Positions 42,548 to 51,277 of a DNA stretch of 64,000 nt are shown here, piece after piece. The notes under the pieces were generated by a model that worked only from the letters and a program-made list of their open reading frames with translations, made no database searches and was not told the DNA's origin. The stretch is from Actinoplanes sp. KI2 (lineage in GTDB: Bacteria; Actinomycetota; Actinomycetes; Mycobacteriales; Micromonosporaceae). A program made the position numbers and the translations under genes. The DNA lies in NCBI RefSeq assembly GCF_025630775.1, contig NZ_JAOSZE010000002.1, forward strand, positions 248,001 through 312,000. The letters are read 5' to 3'. Numbering within the stretch: the stretch's first letter is position 1; each line of letters begins with the position of its first letter.

Positions 42548-43873
42548 TTGAGCACAGCCTTGGTGGCCCGGCCGTCTCCGGGCGCGCAGGTAACAGCGGG
42601 TCCGGCCGGCGTCACGCCCGCCCCCGGCAGACGCGGGCTGTTGCGGCGGGTGGGCAGCCTGCGGCACACCTCGCCGGGGCGGCTGCAGCTGATCCTCGGG
42701 GTGCTGGTCACGCTCGGTGCGCTCACCGGACTGCTCGCCGGGATCACCGGTGCGGCCACCTCGTCCGGCACCAGCGACCTGGGCGACCGGGCGCAGCCGC
42801 TGCTGGTCGAGGCCGAGACCATCTACTCGGCGCTGGCCGACGCCGACACCACGGCCGCGCAGGCGTTCCTGGCCGGTGGTCTCGAGCCGGCCGCGCTCAC
42901 CCAGCGCTACAACGACGACCTCGAGCGGGCCACCACGGCGATCAGCGCGGCGGCCCGGCTCACCCCGGACGGCAGCGAGGGCGCCGCCTCGGTGCGCGCC
43001 CTGTCGAACGGTGTGGCCCGATACTCCGCGCTGGTCGCCACCGCCCGGGCCGACAACCGGCAGGGGCTTCCGGTCGGCTCGTCGTACCTGTCCGCCGCCT
43101 CCGACCTCAACCGGAAGACCCTGCTCCCCCAGGCGCAGAACCTGTTCCGGGTGGCCCAGCAGGGCGTGCACGACGGCTACTCGAACGCGGCGAGCGCGGT
43201 CTGGGCGACGCTGCTGGTGCTCATGCTCCTCGGGCTGACCGGGGCGCTGCTGCTGGCCCAGCGCTACCTGAGCCGCACCACGCACCGCACCTTCAACGTT
43301 CCGCTGGTCGCGGCGACCGTGCTGACCGCGGTGCTCGGGCTCGGCACGATCCTCGTGCTGGCCGCGCAGAACACCCACCTGGACCGGGCCGACAGCACCG
43401 GCTCGACGCCGGTCGCGCAGCTGGCCGAGGCGCGGATCCTGGCGCTGCGCGAGCGCGGCGACGAGGCGCTGACCCTGGCCGCGCACGGCAGCGGCAGCCA
43501 GTACGCCACCGACTTCACCGACGCCTCCGCCGGGCTCGCCGGTGCGTTGCGCAACGAGTACTTCTCCGACGACCTGCGCGGTAAGCACCAGGCCTACCTG
43601 GCGGCGCACGACAAGGTCAGCACGCTCGACGCCGACGGCAGCTACGACGACGCGGTCAAGCTGGCGATCGGCTCGCAGACCAGCCAGACCTTCGAGTCGG
43701 TGACCGCCGGCATCGGGTCGGCGCTGGACGAGCGGAAGGCCGCCTTCACCGAGCAGATCCACGCGGCCGGGCGTGGGCTGACACTGCTCGCCGTGCTCGG
43801 GCCGATCGCCGCGCTCGCGATCTGCATGCTGGCCGGCATGGGTATCCGCGCTCGACTCCAGGAGTACCGGTGA
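42548..43873 (+). CDS. glnX: GlnX-like four-helix transmembrane signalling protein
   Basis: About 441 residues from TTG 42548, with GGAGGAAG directly upstream; upstream GTG/ATG codons in frame lack an SD, so the start is likely but not certain. Four TMs are visible: LILGVLVTLGALTGLLAGIT, ATLLVLMLLGLTGALLLAQR, PLVAATVLTAVLGLGTILVL and LLAVLGPIAALAICMLAGMG, with two extracytoplasmic helical domains between. This topology and gene order match mycobacterial GlnX, which relays amino-acid occupancy of GlnH to the kinase PknG. Its stop overlaps glnH (GTGA). Confidence 0.82.
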   Translation: MSTALVARPSPGAQVTAGPAGVTPAPGRRGLLRRVGSLRHTSPGRLQLILGVLVTLGALTGLLAGITGAATSSGTSDLGDRAQPLLVEAETIYSALADADTTAAQAFLAGGLEPAALTQRYNDDLERATTAISAAARLTPDGSEGAASVRALSNGVARYSALVATARADNRQGLPVGSSYLSAASDLNRKTLLPQAQNLFRVAQQGVHDGYSNAASAVWATLLVLMLLGLTGALLLAQRYLSRTTHRTFNVPLVAATVLTAVLGLGTILVLAAQNTHLDRADSTGSTPVAQLAEARILALRERGDEALTLAAHGSGSQYATDFTDASAGLAGALRNEYFSDDLRGKHQAYLAAHDKVSTLDADGSYDDAVKLAIGSQTSQTFESVTAGIGSALDERKAAFTEQIHAAGRGLTLLAVLGPIAALAICMLAGMGIRARLQEYR

Positions 43874-44847
43874 CCGTCATGACGCGTAGGAGAATCGGAC
43901 TTGCCGTCGTGGCCACGGCCGCGACCCTGCTCGCCCTGGCCGGCTGCAGCGGAGATTCGTCGAACAGCGGCGATTCGTCGCTGTTGCCCGGCACGGCCTC
44001 GGCCGGCGCCACCCCCGGGGCAGCCGCCGCGCCGGACACCTCGTGCAACCCGCGGGCCAGCGTGAAGCCGCTCGCCGCGCTCCCCCCGCCCGGGCACATG
44101 CCGGCCGGCAGCTATATGGCGAAGATCCAGGCGAACGGGCGGCTCGTCCTCGGCACCAGCCAGGACACCCTGCTGTTCAGCTCGCGCAACCCGTTCACCG
44201 GCAAGATCGAGGGCTTCGACGTGGACATGGCCCGGCAGATCGCGCAGGCCATCTTCGGCAACCCCGACAAACTCCAGATCAAGGTCATCCCGTACGACAA
44301 GCGGGTCAAATCCGCGATGGACGGCAGCGTCGACATCGTCGCGGACACCATGACGGCCAACTGCGCGCGCTGGAAGGACGTCGACTTCTCCAGCATCTAC
44401 TACGAGGCGGGCCAGCGCGTCCTGGTCTCCAGCGACTCGGCCGCGAAGACCATCGACGACCTCGGCGGCAAGAAGGTCTGCGCCGCGTCCGGCTCGACCT
44501 CGTACGACAACATCGGCAAGGTCAAGACCAAGCCGCTGCCGGTGGCCAAGGCGACGTTCGGCGACTGCCTGGTCGCGTTCCAGCAGAACGAGGTCGACGC
44601 GGTCTCGACCGACGACACCATCCTGGCCGGCATGGCCGCGCAGGACCCGTACGCGAAGGTGGTCGGCCCGAAGTTCACGCAGGAGCCGTACGGGATGGCG
44701 ATGTCGAAGATCCACCCCGAGTTCACCGCGTTCGTCAACGCGGTGCTCGCGAAGAACCGGGCGAACGGCACCTGGACCGCCACCTACAAGAAATGGCTGG
44801 GTGCGTTCGGCGCGCCACCGGCTCCACCGGCGGCCGAGTACAAATGA
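43870..44847 (+). CDS. glnH: GlnH-like amino-acid-binding lipoprotein
   Basis: A 325-residue family-3 solute-binding protein. The signal peptide ends in the lipobox LALAGC with Cys26 (counting from GTG 43870; ATG 43879 is an alternative). The binding domain begins KIQANGRLVLGTSQDTLLFS and has the typical KIEGFDVDMARQIAQAIFG. There is no ABC permease or ATPase in the operon, so its role is sensing and not transport. In mycobacteria GlnH senses aspartate/glutamate for GlnX and PknG. Stop overlaps the next start (ATGA). Confidence 0.92.
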   Translation: MTVMTRRRIGLAVVATAATLLALAGCSGDSSNSGDSSLLPGTASAGATPGAAAAPDTSCNPRASVKPLAALPPPGHMPAGSYMAKIQANGRLVLGTSQDTLLFSSRNPFTGKIEGFDVDMARQIAQAIFGNPDKLQIKVIPYDKRVKSAMDGSVDIVADTMTANCARWKDVDFSSIYYEAGQRVLVSSDSAAKTIDDLGGKKVCAASGSTSYDNIGKVKTKPLPVAKATFGDCLVAFQQNEVDAVSTDDTILAGMAAQDPYAKVVGPKFTQEPYGMAMSKIHPEFTAFVNAVLAKNRANGTWTATYKKWLGAFGAPPAPPAAEYK

Positions 44848-46034
44848 CCGCTCCGTCGATCGCGCCGGCCGACGCCGAACTGCTCCGCCTCGAGACCGCG
44901 ATGACCGCGATCGCCTCGAACCTGGTCGACCTCGACGACAACCCGGCCCGCAAGGACCTGGACAAGACGAAGCTCACCGGGCGGACGGCCGAGGCCTGGG
45001 CGGACGCCACCGACGCGCTGACCCAGCTCTGGGACGGCTACCGGATGCTGACCGACGTCATCGCCGAGGCCCGGTCGATGCGCGACAAGCGCAAGCTCAG
45101 CGACGCCGACCGGGCCGCGTTCGTGCACCGGGTGCAGGGCCGGTCGATCACGCTGTCCACCACGACCGTGCCGCTCGCCCAGCGCGGCCTGCTCGGCGCC
45201 GGCCAGGTGCACACCACCTGCTCCCCCGCCGAGCTGCTGTCCGCCATGGAGGCCGCCTTCCAGACCGCCGTCACGGTCGCCACCCAGGCCGGCGACGTGT
45301 GGCAGAAGCTGCTGCCGGCCGCCGCCGACGCGACCACCGCGGTCGACAACGTCCGGGTGCTGATCCGGCTGCACGGCGGTCCGCAGGCCACCATCGACGA
45401 GGCCGACCGGCGGCTCGGTGCGTTCACCCGGACCCTGGCGACCGATCCGCTCGGCGTGGACGAGCGGGAGCTCACCGCCGTACGCGATCTGGTGGCGCGG
45501 GCCGATGCGGAGCGCACGTCGGCCGCCGAGCTGAAGGAGGCGCTCACCCAGCGCCTCGCCGACGCGCACGCGCTGCTCGACCAGTTCGCCGAGGCGCAGC
45601 GCGCCGCCGACGCCGCGCTGGACGCGGCCGCCGACCGGTTCAAGGAGCAGGACCTTCGTGTCGTACGCGGGCCCGACCTGCGCCCCGACCTCGCCGCGGT
45701 GGACGCCCTCGCCGCGGCCGGGCAGTGGGCGCTGATCAGCCCCCGGCTGGCCGACTGGAGCCGGCGCGCCCGGGAACGCCTCGCGGCGTTGCGCGACGCC
45801 GCCGCGCACAACGACGGCCTGCTGGTCGCCCGCAACGAGCTGCGCGGCCGGCTCGACGCCTACCGGGCCAAGGCCCTGCGGCTCGGGCAGGGCGAGAACG
45901 CGGAGCTCACGCCGCTCGCCGACGCGGCCCGCACGGCGCTCTACACGGCGCCGTGCGATCTGGACGCGGCGCGGGCCGCCGTCAACGCCTACCAGGATGC
46001 GCTCACCGCCACGATCGCGAGGAACGACCGATGA
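44844..46034 (+). CDS. helical coiled-coil protein of unknown function between glnH and pknG
   Basis: A 396-residue soluble, almost wholly helical protein with four-base overlaps on both sides (ATGA before and after). Long Ala/Leu/Arg heptad stretches, for example RTSAAELKEALTQRLADAHA and FAEAQRAADAALDAAADRF, suggest coiled coils. A short beta-like segment is near GRSITLSTTTVPLAQRG. No catalytic motif. Mycobacterial glnH/pknG operons lack an obvious equivalent that I recall. Its place between sensor and kinase suggests a scaffold, or the cytoplasmic coupling subunit to GlnX. Confidence 0.8.
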   Translation: MTAPSIAPADAELLRLETAMTAIASNLVDLDDNPARKDLDKTKLTGRTAEAWADATDALTQLWDGYRMLTDVIAEARSMRDKRKLSDADRAAFVHRVQGRSITLSTTTVPLAQRGLLGAGQVHTTCSPAELLSAMEAAFQTAVTVATQAGDVWQKLLPAAADATTAVDNVRVLIRLHGGPQATIDEADRRLGAFTRTLATDPLGVDERELTAVRDLVARADAERTSAAELKEALTQRLADAHALLDQFAEAQRAADAALDAAADRFKEQDLRVVRGPDLRPDLAAVDALAAAGQWALISPRLADWSRRARERLAALRDAAAHNDGLLVARNELRGRLDAYRAKALRLGQGENAELTPLADAARTALYTAPCDLDAARAAVNAYQDALTATIARNDR

Positions 46035-48280
46035 AGTGCGAACGCAACTGCCCCGGAACGATCGAGGACGGCTACTGCGACACCTGCGGCATGGCGCCGG
46101 CCGCCGGTGCCGCCCCGGCGAACGGCAACGGCAACGGCAACGGCAACGGTTCCACGAGCTCCACGCCCACCTGGGCGAGCGCCGGCACCGCGCCGCGCCA
46201 GCGGGTGAGCGAGAACACGTCGCCGTCCGCCCGCACCGGCGCGCTCTCCACCCGTACCGGATCGAGCGGGCGCACCGGCAGCTCCCGCACCGGTTCGCGG
46301 CGCCGCCGGTTCGGCGGCGGGCTGGTCGAGGTCACCCCGATCGTGCAGGCCGACCCGGCGACCGCCGTGATGGCCACCGCCGAGGTGCCCGAGGAGAAGC
46401 GGTACTGCGCGAAATGCGGCAACCCGGTCGGCCGGTCCCGCGGCGACCGCGCCGGGCGAGCGTCCGGCTTCTGCCCGTCCTGCGGCGAACCGTTCAACTT
46501 CACCCCGAAACTGGGCAAGGGCGACCTGATCGGCGGTCAGTACGAGGTCGTCGGCGCGCTCGCCCACGGCGGCCTCGGCTGGATCTACCTGGCCGTCGAC
46601 AAGAACGTCTCGGACCGCTGGGTGGTGCTCAAGGGCCTGCTCAACTCCGGCGACGAGGACGCCCTCGCGGCGGCGGTGGCGGAGCGGCGGTTCCTGGCCG
46701 AGGTCGAGCACCCGAACATCGTCAAGATCTACAACTTCGTCGAGCACGACGGCGCCGGCTACATCGTGATGGAGTACGTCGGCGGCCAGTCGCTCAAGGA
46801 CATGCTCAAGAAGCGGCGCGCGGCCAACGGCGGCAACGCCGACCCGATCCCGGTCGACCAGGCCCTCGCCTTCGTCCTGGAGATCATGCCGGCGTTCAAC
46901 TACCTGCACGACCGCGGCCTGATCTTCTGCGACTTCAAACCGGACAACGTGATCCAGTCCGGCGACCAGATGAAGCTGATCGACCTGGGCGGCGTCGTGC
47001 ACATCGACGACCTGGACGCCGCGATCTACGGCACGGTGGGCTACCAGGCGCCCGAGATGGCGACCGAGGGCCCGTCCATCGCCTCCGACCTCTACACCAT
47101 CGGGCGTACGCTCGCGGTGCTCACCACCGATTTCCGCGGTTACCAGAGCACCTTCAAAGACAGCCTCCCCGACCGCGGCGAGTTCGCCGTCTACCGGCAG
47201 TTCGAGTCGTTCTACCGGCTGCTGCTGCGGGCCACCCGCATCGACCCGGCCGAGCGGTTCGTCGACGCCGGCGAGATGAGCGACCAGATGCTCGGCGTGC
47301 TGCGGCAGGTCCTCGCGGCCGGCGGCGAGCCGCGCCCGGCACCGTCCCGGCTGTTCACCGGCGAGCTGCGCACCGACCTCAAGAGCGACGTGCCGCGCTG
47401 GCAGGACCTGCCCAGCCCGCTGATCGACCTGACCGACCCGGCCGCCGCGTTCCTCGCCTCGGTCACCGTCACCGACCCGTCGGAGGTGCTCACGCTGCTG
47501 CGCAACGCGCCCGAGGAGACGGTCGAGGTGCGGCTGCGGGCGCTGCGGGCGCACATCGACATGGCCGACTACGACGGCGCGCGCGAGGCCCGCGACGCGC
47601 TGCTGGCCAGCGACGGCGCGGACTGGCGGGTGGCCTGGTACGACGGCCTGCTCGCGCTGGCCACCGAGCAGTTCGAGTACGCCCGGGGCCGGTTCGACGC
47701 GGTCTACTCGGCGCTGCCCGGCGAGCTCGCCCCGCAGCTGGCCGTGGCCCTGGCGCTGGAGCTGGCCGGGGACCAGGCCGCGGCGGCGTACTACGACGTG
47801 GTGAGCCGCACCGACCCCGCGTACACCACCGCGGCGGCCGGGCTGGCCCGCTGCCGGCTCGGCGCCGGCGACCGCAGCGGCGCGGTCGAGGCGTACAACC
47901 GGGTGCCCGGCACGTCCTCGGCGTACCGCAGCTCGCAGGTCGGCGCGGTGCGGGCGCTGGTGCGGGCGCACCCGGCGTCGGCGGCCGACGTGTCCTCGCT
48001 GTCCGCGGCGGCGGCGCTGATCGAGCGGCTGGAGATCGAGGCGGCCCAGCTCGCCGAGCTCCGGGCCGAGCTGCTCGAGCAGGCGCTGCGGTCGGTGAGC
48101 GGCGGCCAGGCGCTGCCCGCTACGGTCTTGGGGTCCGCGCGCAGCGGGGACGTGCGGGAACGGGACATCAGGTTCGCGTTGGAGGACGCGTACCGGGAGA
48201 TGGCCCAGGCCGCGCACGGCCCCGAGAAGATCCGGCTGGTGGATCTGGCGAACGCGTCCCGCCCGCGGACACGTACCTGA
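46031..48280 (+). CDS. pknG: PknG-like Ser/Thr protein kinase with zinc ribbon and TPR
   Basis: A 749-residue kinase, almost the length of Mycobacterium tuberculosis PknG (750). An extra N-terminal Cys cluster (CERNCPGTIEDGYCDTCG) precedes a Gly/Ser/Asn linker. A rubredoxin-like CAKCG...CPSCG motif lies at about residues 127-155. The kinase domain follows, with the PknG-specific glycine loop AHGGLGWIYLA, Lys201, catalytic Asp301 in FCDFKPDNV (non-RD) and the metal site IDLGGV with Asp318. A TPR region covers residues 480-740 (FPGELAPKLA-like PGELAPQLAVALALELAG). In mycobacteria PknG phosphorylates the FHA protein GarA to adjust glutamate metabolism. Confidence 0.96.
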   Translation: MKCERNCPGTIEDGYCDTCGMAPAAGAAPANGNGNGNGNGSTSSTPTWASAGTAPRQRVSENTSPSARTGALSTRTGSSGRTGSSRTGSRRRRFGGGLVEVTPIVQADPATAVMATAEVPEEKRYCAKCGNPVGRSRGDRAGRASGFCPSCGEPFNFTPKLGKGDLIGGQYEVVGALAHGGLGWIYLAVDKNVSDRWVVLKGLLNSGDEDALAAAVAERRFLAEVEHPNIVKIYNFVEHDGAGYIVMEYVGGQSLKDMLKKRRAANGGNADPIPVDQALAFVLEIMPAFNYLHDRGLIFCDFKPDNVIQSGDQMKLIDLGGVVHIDDLDAAIYGTVGYQAPEMATEGPSIASDLYTIGRTLAVLTTDFRGYQSTFKDSLPDRGEFAVYRQFESFYRLLLRATRIDPAERFVDAGEMSDQMLGVLRQVLAAGGEPRPAPSRLFTGELRTDLKSDVPRWQDLPSPLIDLTDPAAAFLASVTVTDPSEVLTLLRNAPEETVEVRLRALRAHIDMADYDGAREARDALLASDGADWRVAWYDGLLALATEQFEYARGRFDAVYSALPGELAPQLAVALALELAGDQAAAAYYDVVSRTDPAYTTAAAGLARCRLGAGDRSGAVEAYNRVPGTSSAYRSSQVGAVRALVRAHPASAADVSSLSAAAALIERLEIEAAQLAELRAELLEQALRSVSGGQALPATVLGSARSGDVRERDIRFALEDAYREMAQAAHGPEKIRLVDLANASRPRTRT

Positions 48281-48293
48281 GGAACGAGGCACG

Positions 48294-49256
48294 ATGACGA
48301 TGACCGACTGCGCCTCGTGCGCCGACGAGCGCGCCGCCGGAGCGGCCTTCTGCGAGGCCTGCGGGCGGCCGTTGGGCACGCCCTGCCCGAACTGCGGCGC
48401 ACCCGGCGGCGTGGGCGAGGACGGGTACTGCGAGCAGTGCGGGCTGCTCGCCGGCCGGCCGCGCGACCATGTCGAGACGGACTGCGGCGAGGTCGCGGCG
48501 GCGGCGACCGACCGGGGCCGGCGGCACCACCGCAACGAGGACGCGATGTGGCTGGCGGTCCGCGGCACCGACGTGGACGTGGTGGTCAGCGACGGGGTGT
48601 CCGCGTCGTTCGACCCGGACGTGGCCTCGGAGACCGCCGCGAACACGGCCGGTGCGCTGCTGGCCGGGTCGCCGGACGTGTCCGCCGCGATCCTCGGCGC
48701 CAAGCAGGCCGTGGCCGAGCTCGCGAGCAGCGGGGACCCCCGCCGGGCCGCCTCCAACCCGGCCTGCACCATCGTCCTCGCGACCGTGCGCGGCGCCGAG
48801 ATCAACGTCGGCTGGGTGGGCGACAGCCGGGCGTACTGGCTGCCGCCGGAGGGACCGGCCGAGCAGCTCACCGAGGACGACTCGTGGGCCACCCACGCGA
48901 TCGCGATGGGCGCCGACCCGATCACCGCGATGCAGGACCCGAAGGCGCACGCGATCACCGCGTGGCTCGGTGCGGACGCGGCGCCGGTGCTGCCCCGGAC
49001 CGGGGCGTTCACCGTGGTCGGGTCCGGCCACCTGGTGCTGTGCAGCGACGGCCTGTGGAACTACCTGCCCGATCCGGAGGCGTTCGCGTCGACGGTGCGG
49101 GCGCACTTGCACGCGGGCGGCACTCTGATCTCTGCGGCCCGGTCGCTGGTGGACTTCGCCAACGCGGCGGGTGGCGCCGACAACATCACCGTGGCCCTGA
49201 TCCCCGTCTCCTCCCCCGCTCCCTCCGACACCGCTGCCGAACCCGTCAAGGAGTAG
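48294..49256 (+). CDS. PP2C-type protein phosphatase with N-terminal zinc ribbons
   Basis: A 320-residue protein. Residues 5-55 carry double zinc ribbons (CASCADERAAGAAFCEACG and CPNCGAPGGVGEDGYCEQCG). The rest is a PPM phosphatase: RRHHRNEDA, VVVSDGVSASF, GWVGDSRAYW, LVLCSDGLWNYL and GADNITVALI supply the acidic metal ligands, so it should be active. It starts 13 bases after the kinase. A Ser/Thr phosphatase in the same operon is the natural counterpart of PknG. There is no membrane anchor, unlike mycobacterial PstP. Confidence 0.93.
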   Translation: MTMTDCASCADERAAGAAFCEACGRPLGTPCPNCGAPGGVGEDGYCEQCGLLAGRPRDHVETDCGEVAAAATDRGRRHHRNEDAMWLAVRGTDVDVVVSDGVSASFDPDVASETAANTAGALLAGSPDVSAAILGAKQAVAELASSGDPRRAASNPACTIVLATVRGAEINVGWVGDSRAYWLPPEGPAEQLTEDDSWATHAIAMGADPITAMQDPKAHAITAWLGADAAPVLPRTGAFTVVGSGHLVLCSDGLWNYLPDPEAFASTVRAHLHAGGTLISAARSLVDFANAAGGADNITVALIPVSSPAPSDTAAEPVKE

Positions 49257-49258
49257 GA

Positions 49259-50524
49259 ATGCCGTACACCGCCGAGGCCTTCCAGAACGAGTTCCTCGCC
49301 CTGGGCGCGACCGAGGTCAACGCGATCATCACGGTCACCTCGTCCGGCGCCGAGGGCGGCCGGCGCACCGCCGGGGCCACCGAGATCATCATCGTCGACG
49401 CGTCCGGATCGATGCAGGCCGAGGGGCGGATCAGCGCCGCCCGGCAGGCCGCCAAGGCCGCGGTCGAGTGCATCGACGACGGCGTCAACTTCGCGATCAT
49501 CGCCGGGGTCAGCACCGCCCAGCAGCTGTTCCCCGCGCCCGGCCAGCTCGCCGTCTCGTCGCCGCAGTCCCGGGCCGAGGCGGTGCGCTCGATCGACCGG
49601 TTGCAGGCCAGCGGCGGTACGGCGATGGGCGCCTGGCTCCTGCTCGCCGCGCAGCTGTTCGCGCTGCGGCCCGGCGACATCGCGCACGCCATCCTGCTGA
49701 CCGACGGCGACAACGGCGAGCGCGTCGGCTACCTCGAGCAGGTACTCGACTCGATCGCCGGCCGGTTCACCTGCGACTGCCGCGGCGTCGGGGTGAACTG
49801 GAAGGTCTCCGAGCTCCGCAAGATTGCCACGGCGATGCTGGGCACGGTCGACATCGTCGCCCAGCCGTCCGGGCTGACCGCCGCGTTCGAGCAGATGATG
49901 ACCAAGGCGATGGGCAAGACCAGCGCCGACGTACAGCTGAAGGTGTGGACCCCGGTCAACTCCACGGTCCGGTTCGTCAAGCAGGTCGAGCCCGAGGTGA
50001 TGGATCTGACCGGCAAGCGGGTCGAGGACGGGCCGCGGGCCGGCCGCTACCCGCTCGGCTCGTGGGGCGCCGAGAGCCGCGACTACCACGTCTGCGTCGA
50101 CGTGTCGCCCGGTGCGGCCGGCGACGAGATGCTCGCCGCCCGGGTCTCCGTGGTCGAGGGCGACACGGTGCACGCCCAGTCGCTGGTCCGGGCCGTGTGG
50201 ACCGAGGACACCGCGCTCTCCACCCGGATCAACCGGCAGGTCGCCCACTACACCGGGCAGGCCGAGCTGGCCGATGCGATCCAGGCCGGCATCGAGGCGC
50301 GCAAGGCGGGCGACGACCGCACCGCGACGATCAAGTTCGGCCGGGCGGCGCAGCTCGCGCACGCCAGCGGCAACAAGGCCACCGAGGAACTGCTCGCGAC
50401 GGTCGTCGACATCGAGGACCCGGTGACCGGCACGGTCCGGCTGCGGCGCAAGGTCGAGGCGGCCGACGAGATGGCCCTCGACACCCGCTCGACCAAGACG
50501 GTGCGGGTCGGGCGGTCGCAGTGA
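49259..50524 (+). CDS. von Willebrand factor A domain protein
   Basis: A 421-residue soluble protein from ATG 49259, two bases after the phosphatase stop. The VWA MIDAS is complete: DASGS in EIIIVDASGSMQAEG, the Thr in GGTAMGAWL, and the Asp in LLTDGDNGE. The C-terminal half has a beta-rich segment (VQLKVWTPVNSTVRFVKQVE) and a helical end (AELADAIQAGIEARKAGDDR), so it resembles secreted VWA proteins of the YfbK kind but has no signal peptide. VWA domains bind partners via a metal. It may assemble the kinase, phosphatase and FHA protein. Stop overlaps the FHA start. Confidence 0.93.
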   Translation: MPYTAEAFQNEFLALGATEVNAIITVTSSGAEGGRRTAGATEIIIVDASGSMQAEGRISAARQAAKAAVECIDDGVNFAIIAGVSTAQQLFPAPGQLAVSSPQSRAEAVRSIDRLQASGGTAMGAWLLLAAQLFALRPGDIAHAILLTDGDNGERVGYLEQVLDSIAGRFTCDCRGVGVNWKVSELRKIATAMLGTVDIVAQPSGLTAAFEQMMTKAMGKTSADVQLKVWTPVNSTVRFVKQVEPEVMDLTGKRVEDGPRAGRYPLGSWGAESRDYHVCVDVSPGAAGDEMLAARVSVVEGDTVHAQSLVRAVWTEDTALSTRINRQVAHYTGQAELADAIQAGIEARKAGDDRTATIKFGRAAQLAHASGNKATEELLATVVDIEDPVTGTVRLRRKVEAADEMALDTRSTKTVRVGRSQ

Positions 50525-51177
50525 CCACGTACACCTGCCCGAAGGGGCACACCTCCAGCACGGACGACTTCTGCGACGAGTGCGGGGCGAAGATCGGCGG
50601 CACGACGACCGTGCCGATGCCGGTGGCCGCACCCACCACCGCGTCCTCGTCGCCCGCGGCCGCGCCGTGCCCCAACTGCGGCGCGCCGCGGGCCGGTGGG
50701 AGCCGGTTCTGCGAGGACTGCGGGTACGACCACAGCACCGGCAAGGTGCCGACGCTGGCGCCGCCGCCCGAGACCTCGGCGCCGGCCGCTGCACAGTGGA
50801 CGGCCACGATCTCGGTGGACCGCGAGTACTTCGAGGACAACGCGATCGAGGGCGTCGAGTTCCCGGCCGACACGCCGTCCCGGGAGGTCGACCTGCCGGC
50901 CCCGCAGGTGCGGATCGGGCGGCGGAGCCGATCGAAGGGCACCAACCCGGAGATCGACCTGGCCGACTCGGACCCGGGGACCTCACACAGCCACGCGCTG
51001 CTGACGCTGAGCGTGGACGGGGTGTGGCTGGTGTCCGACCTGGGCTCGACCAACGGGACGTACGTGAACGACGAGCAGCAGCCGCTGACGGCGGGTCAGA
51101 CCCGGTCGCTGAAGGACGGCGACCAGGTGCACGTCGGGGCCTGGACGACGATCACGCTGCACGCCCCGGCCGGCTAG
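50521..51177 (+). CDS. zinc-ribbon and FHA-domain protein (GarA-like reader)
   Basis: A 218-residue protein from GTG 50521 (GTGA overlap with the VWA gene). Residues 5-70 hold two zinc ribbons (CPKGHTSSTDDFCDECG and CPNCGAPRAGGSRFCEDCG). The C-terminal 110 residues are an FHA domain with RIGRRSRSKG, TSHSHALLTL and SDLGSTNGTYVN, the phosphothreonine-binding loops. Mycobacterial GarA is a short N-tail plus FHA whose N-terminal ETTS-type threonines are PknG/PknB targets. I see no such motif here, only TTT and ETS stretches, so the mode of control must differ or the partner is another protein. Confidence 0.92.
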   Translation: MTTYTCPKGHTSSTDDFCDECGAKIGGTTTVPMPVAAPTTASSSPAAAPCPNCGAPRAGGSRFCEDCGYDHSTGKVPTLAPPPETSAPAAAQWTATISVDREYFEDNAIEGVEFPADTPSREVDLPAPQVRIGRRSRSKGTNPEIDLADSDPGTSHSHALLTLSVDGVWLVSDLGSTNGTYVNDEQQPLTAGQTRSLKDGDQVHVGAWTTITLHAPAG

Positions 51178-51277
51178 CCACCCGTACGGGGCGAATTCGG
51201 GCATAGCGGCACGCGGGGCGCGCGCGGCGGGTTATCTTGCCGAACGTGCCGATCGTGTCGTCTGCCGGAGCCCGCCG

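Noticed and set aside
45989..49012. 1007-residue open frame on the minus strand
   Set aside because: Complementary to the PknG and PP2C genes, whose motifs are clearly on the plus strand; a shadow.
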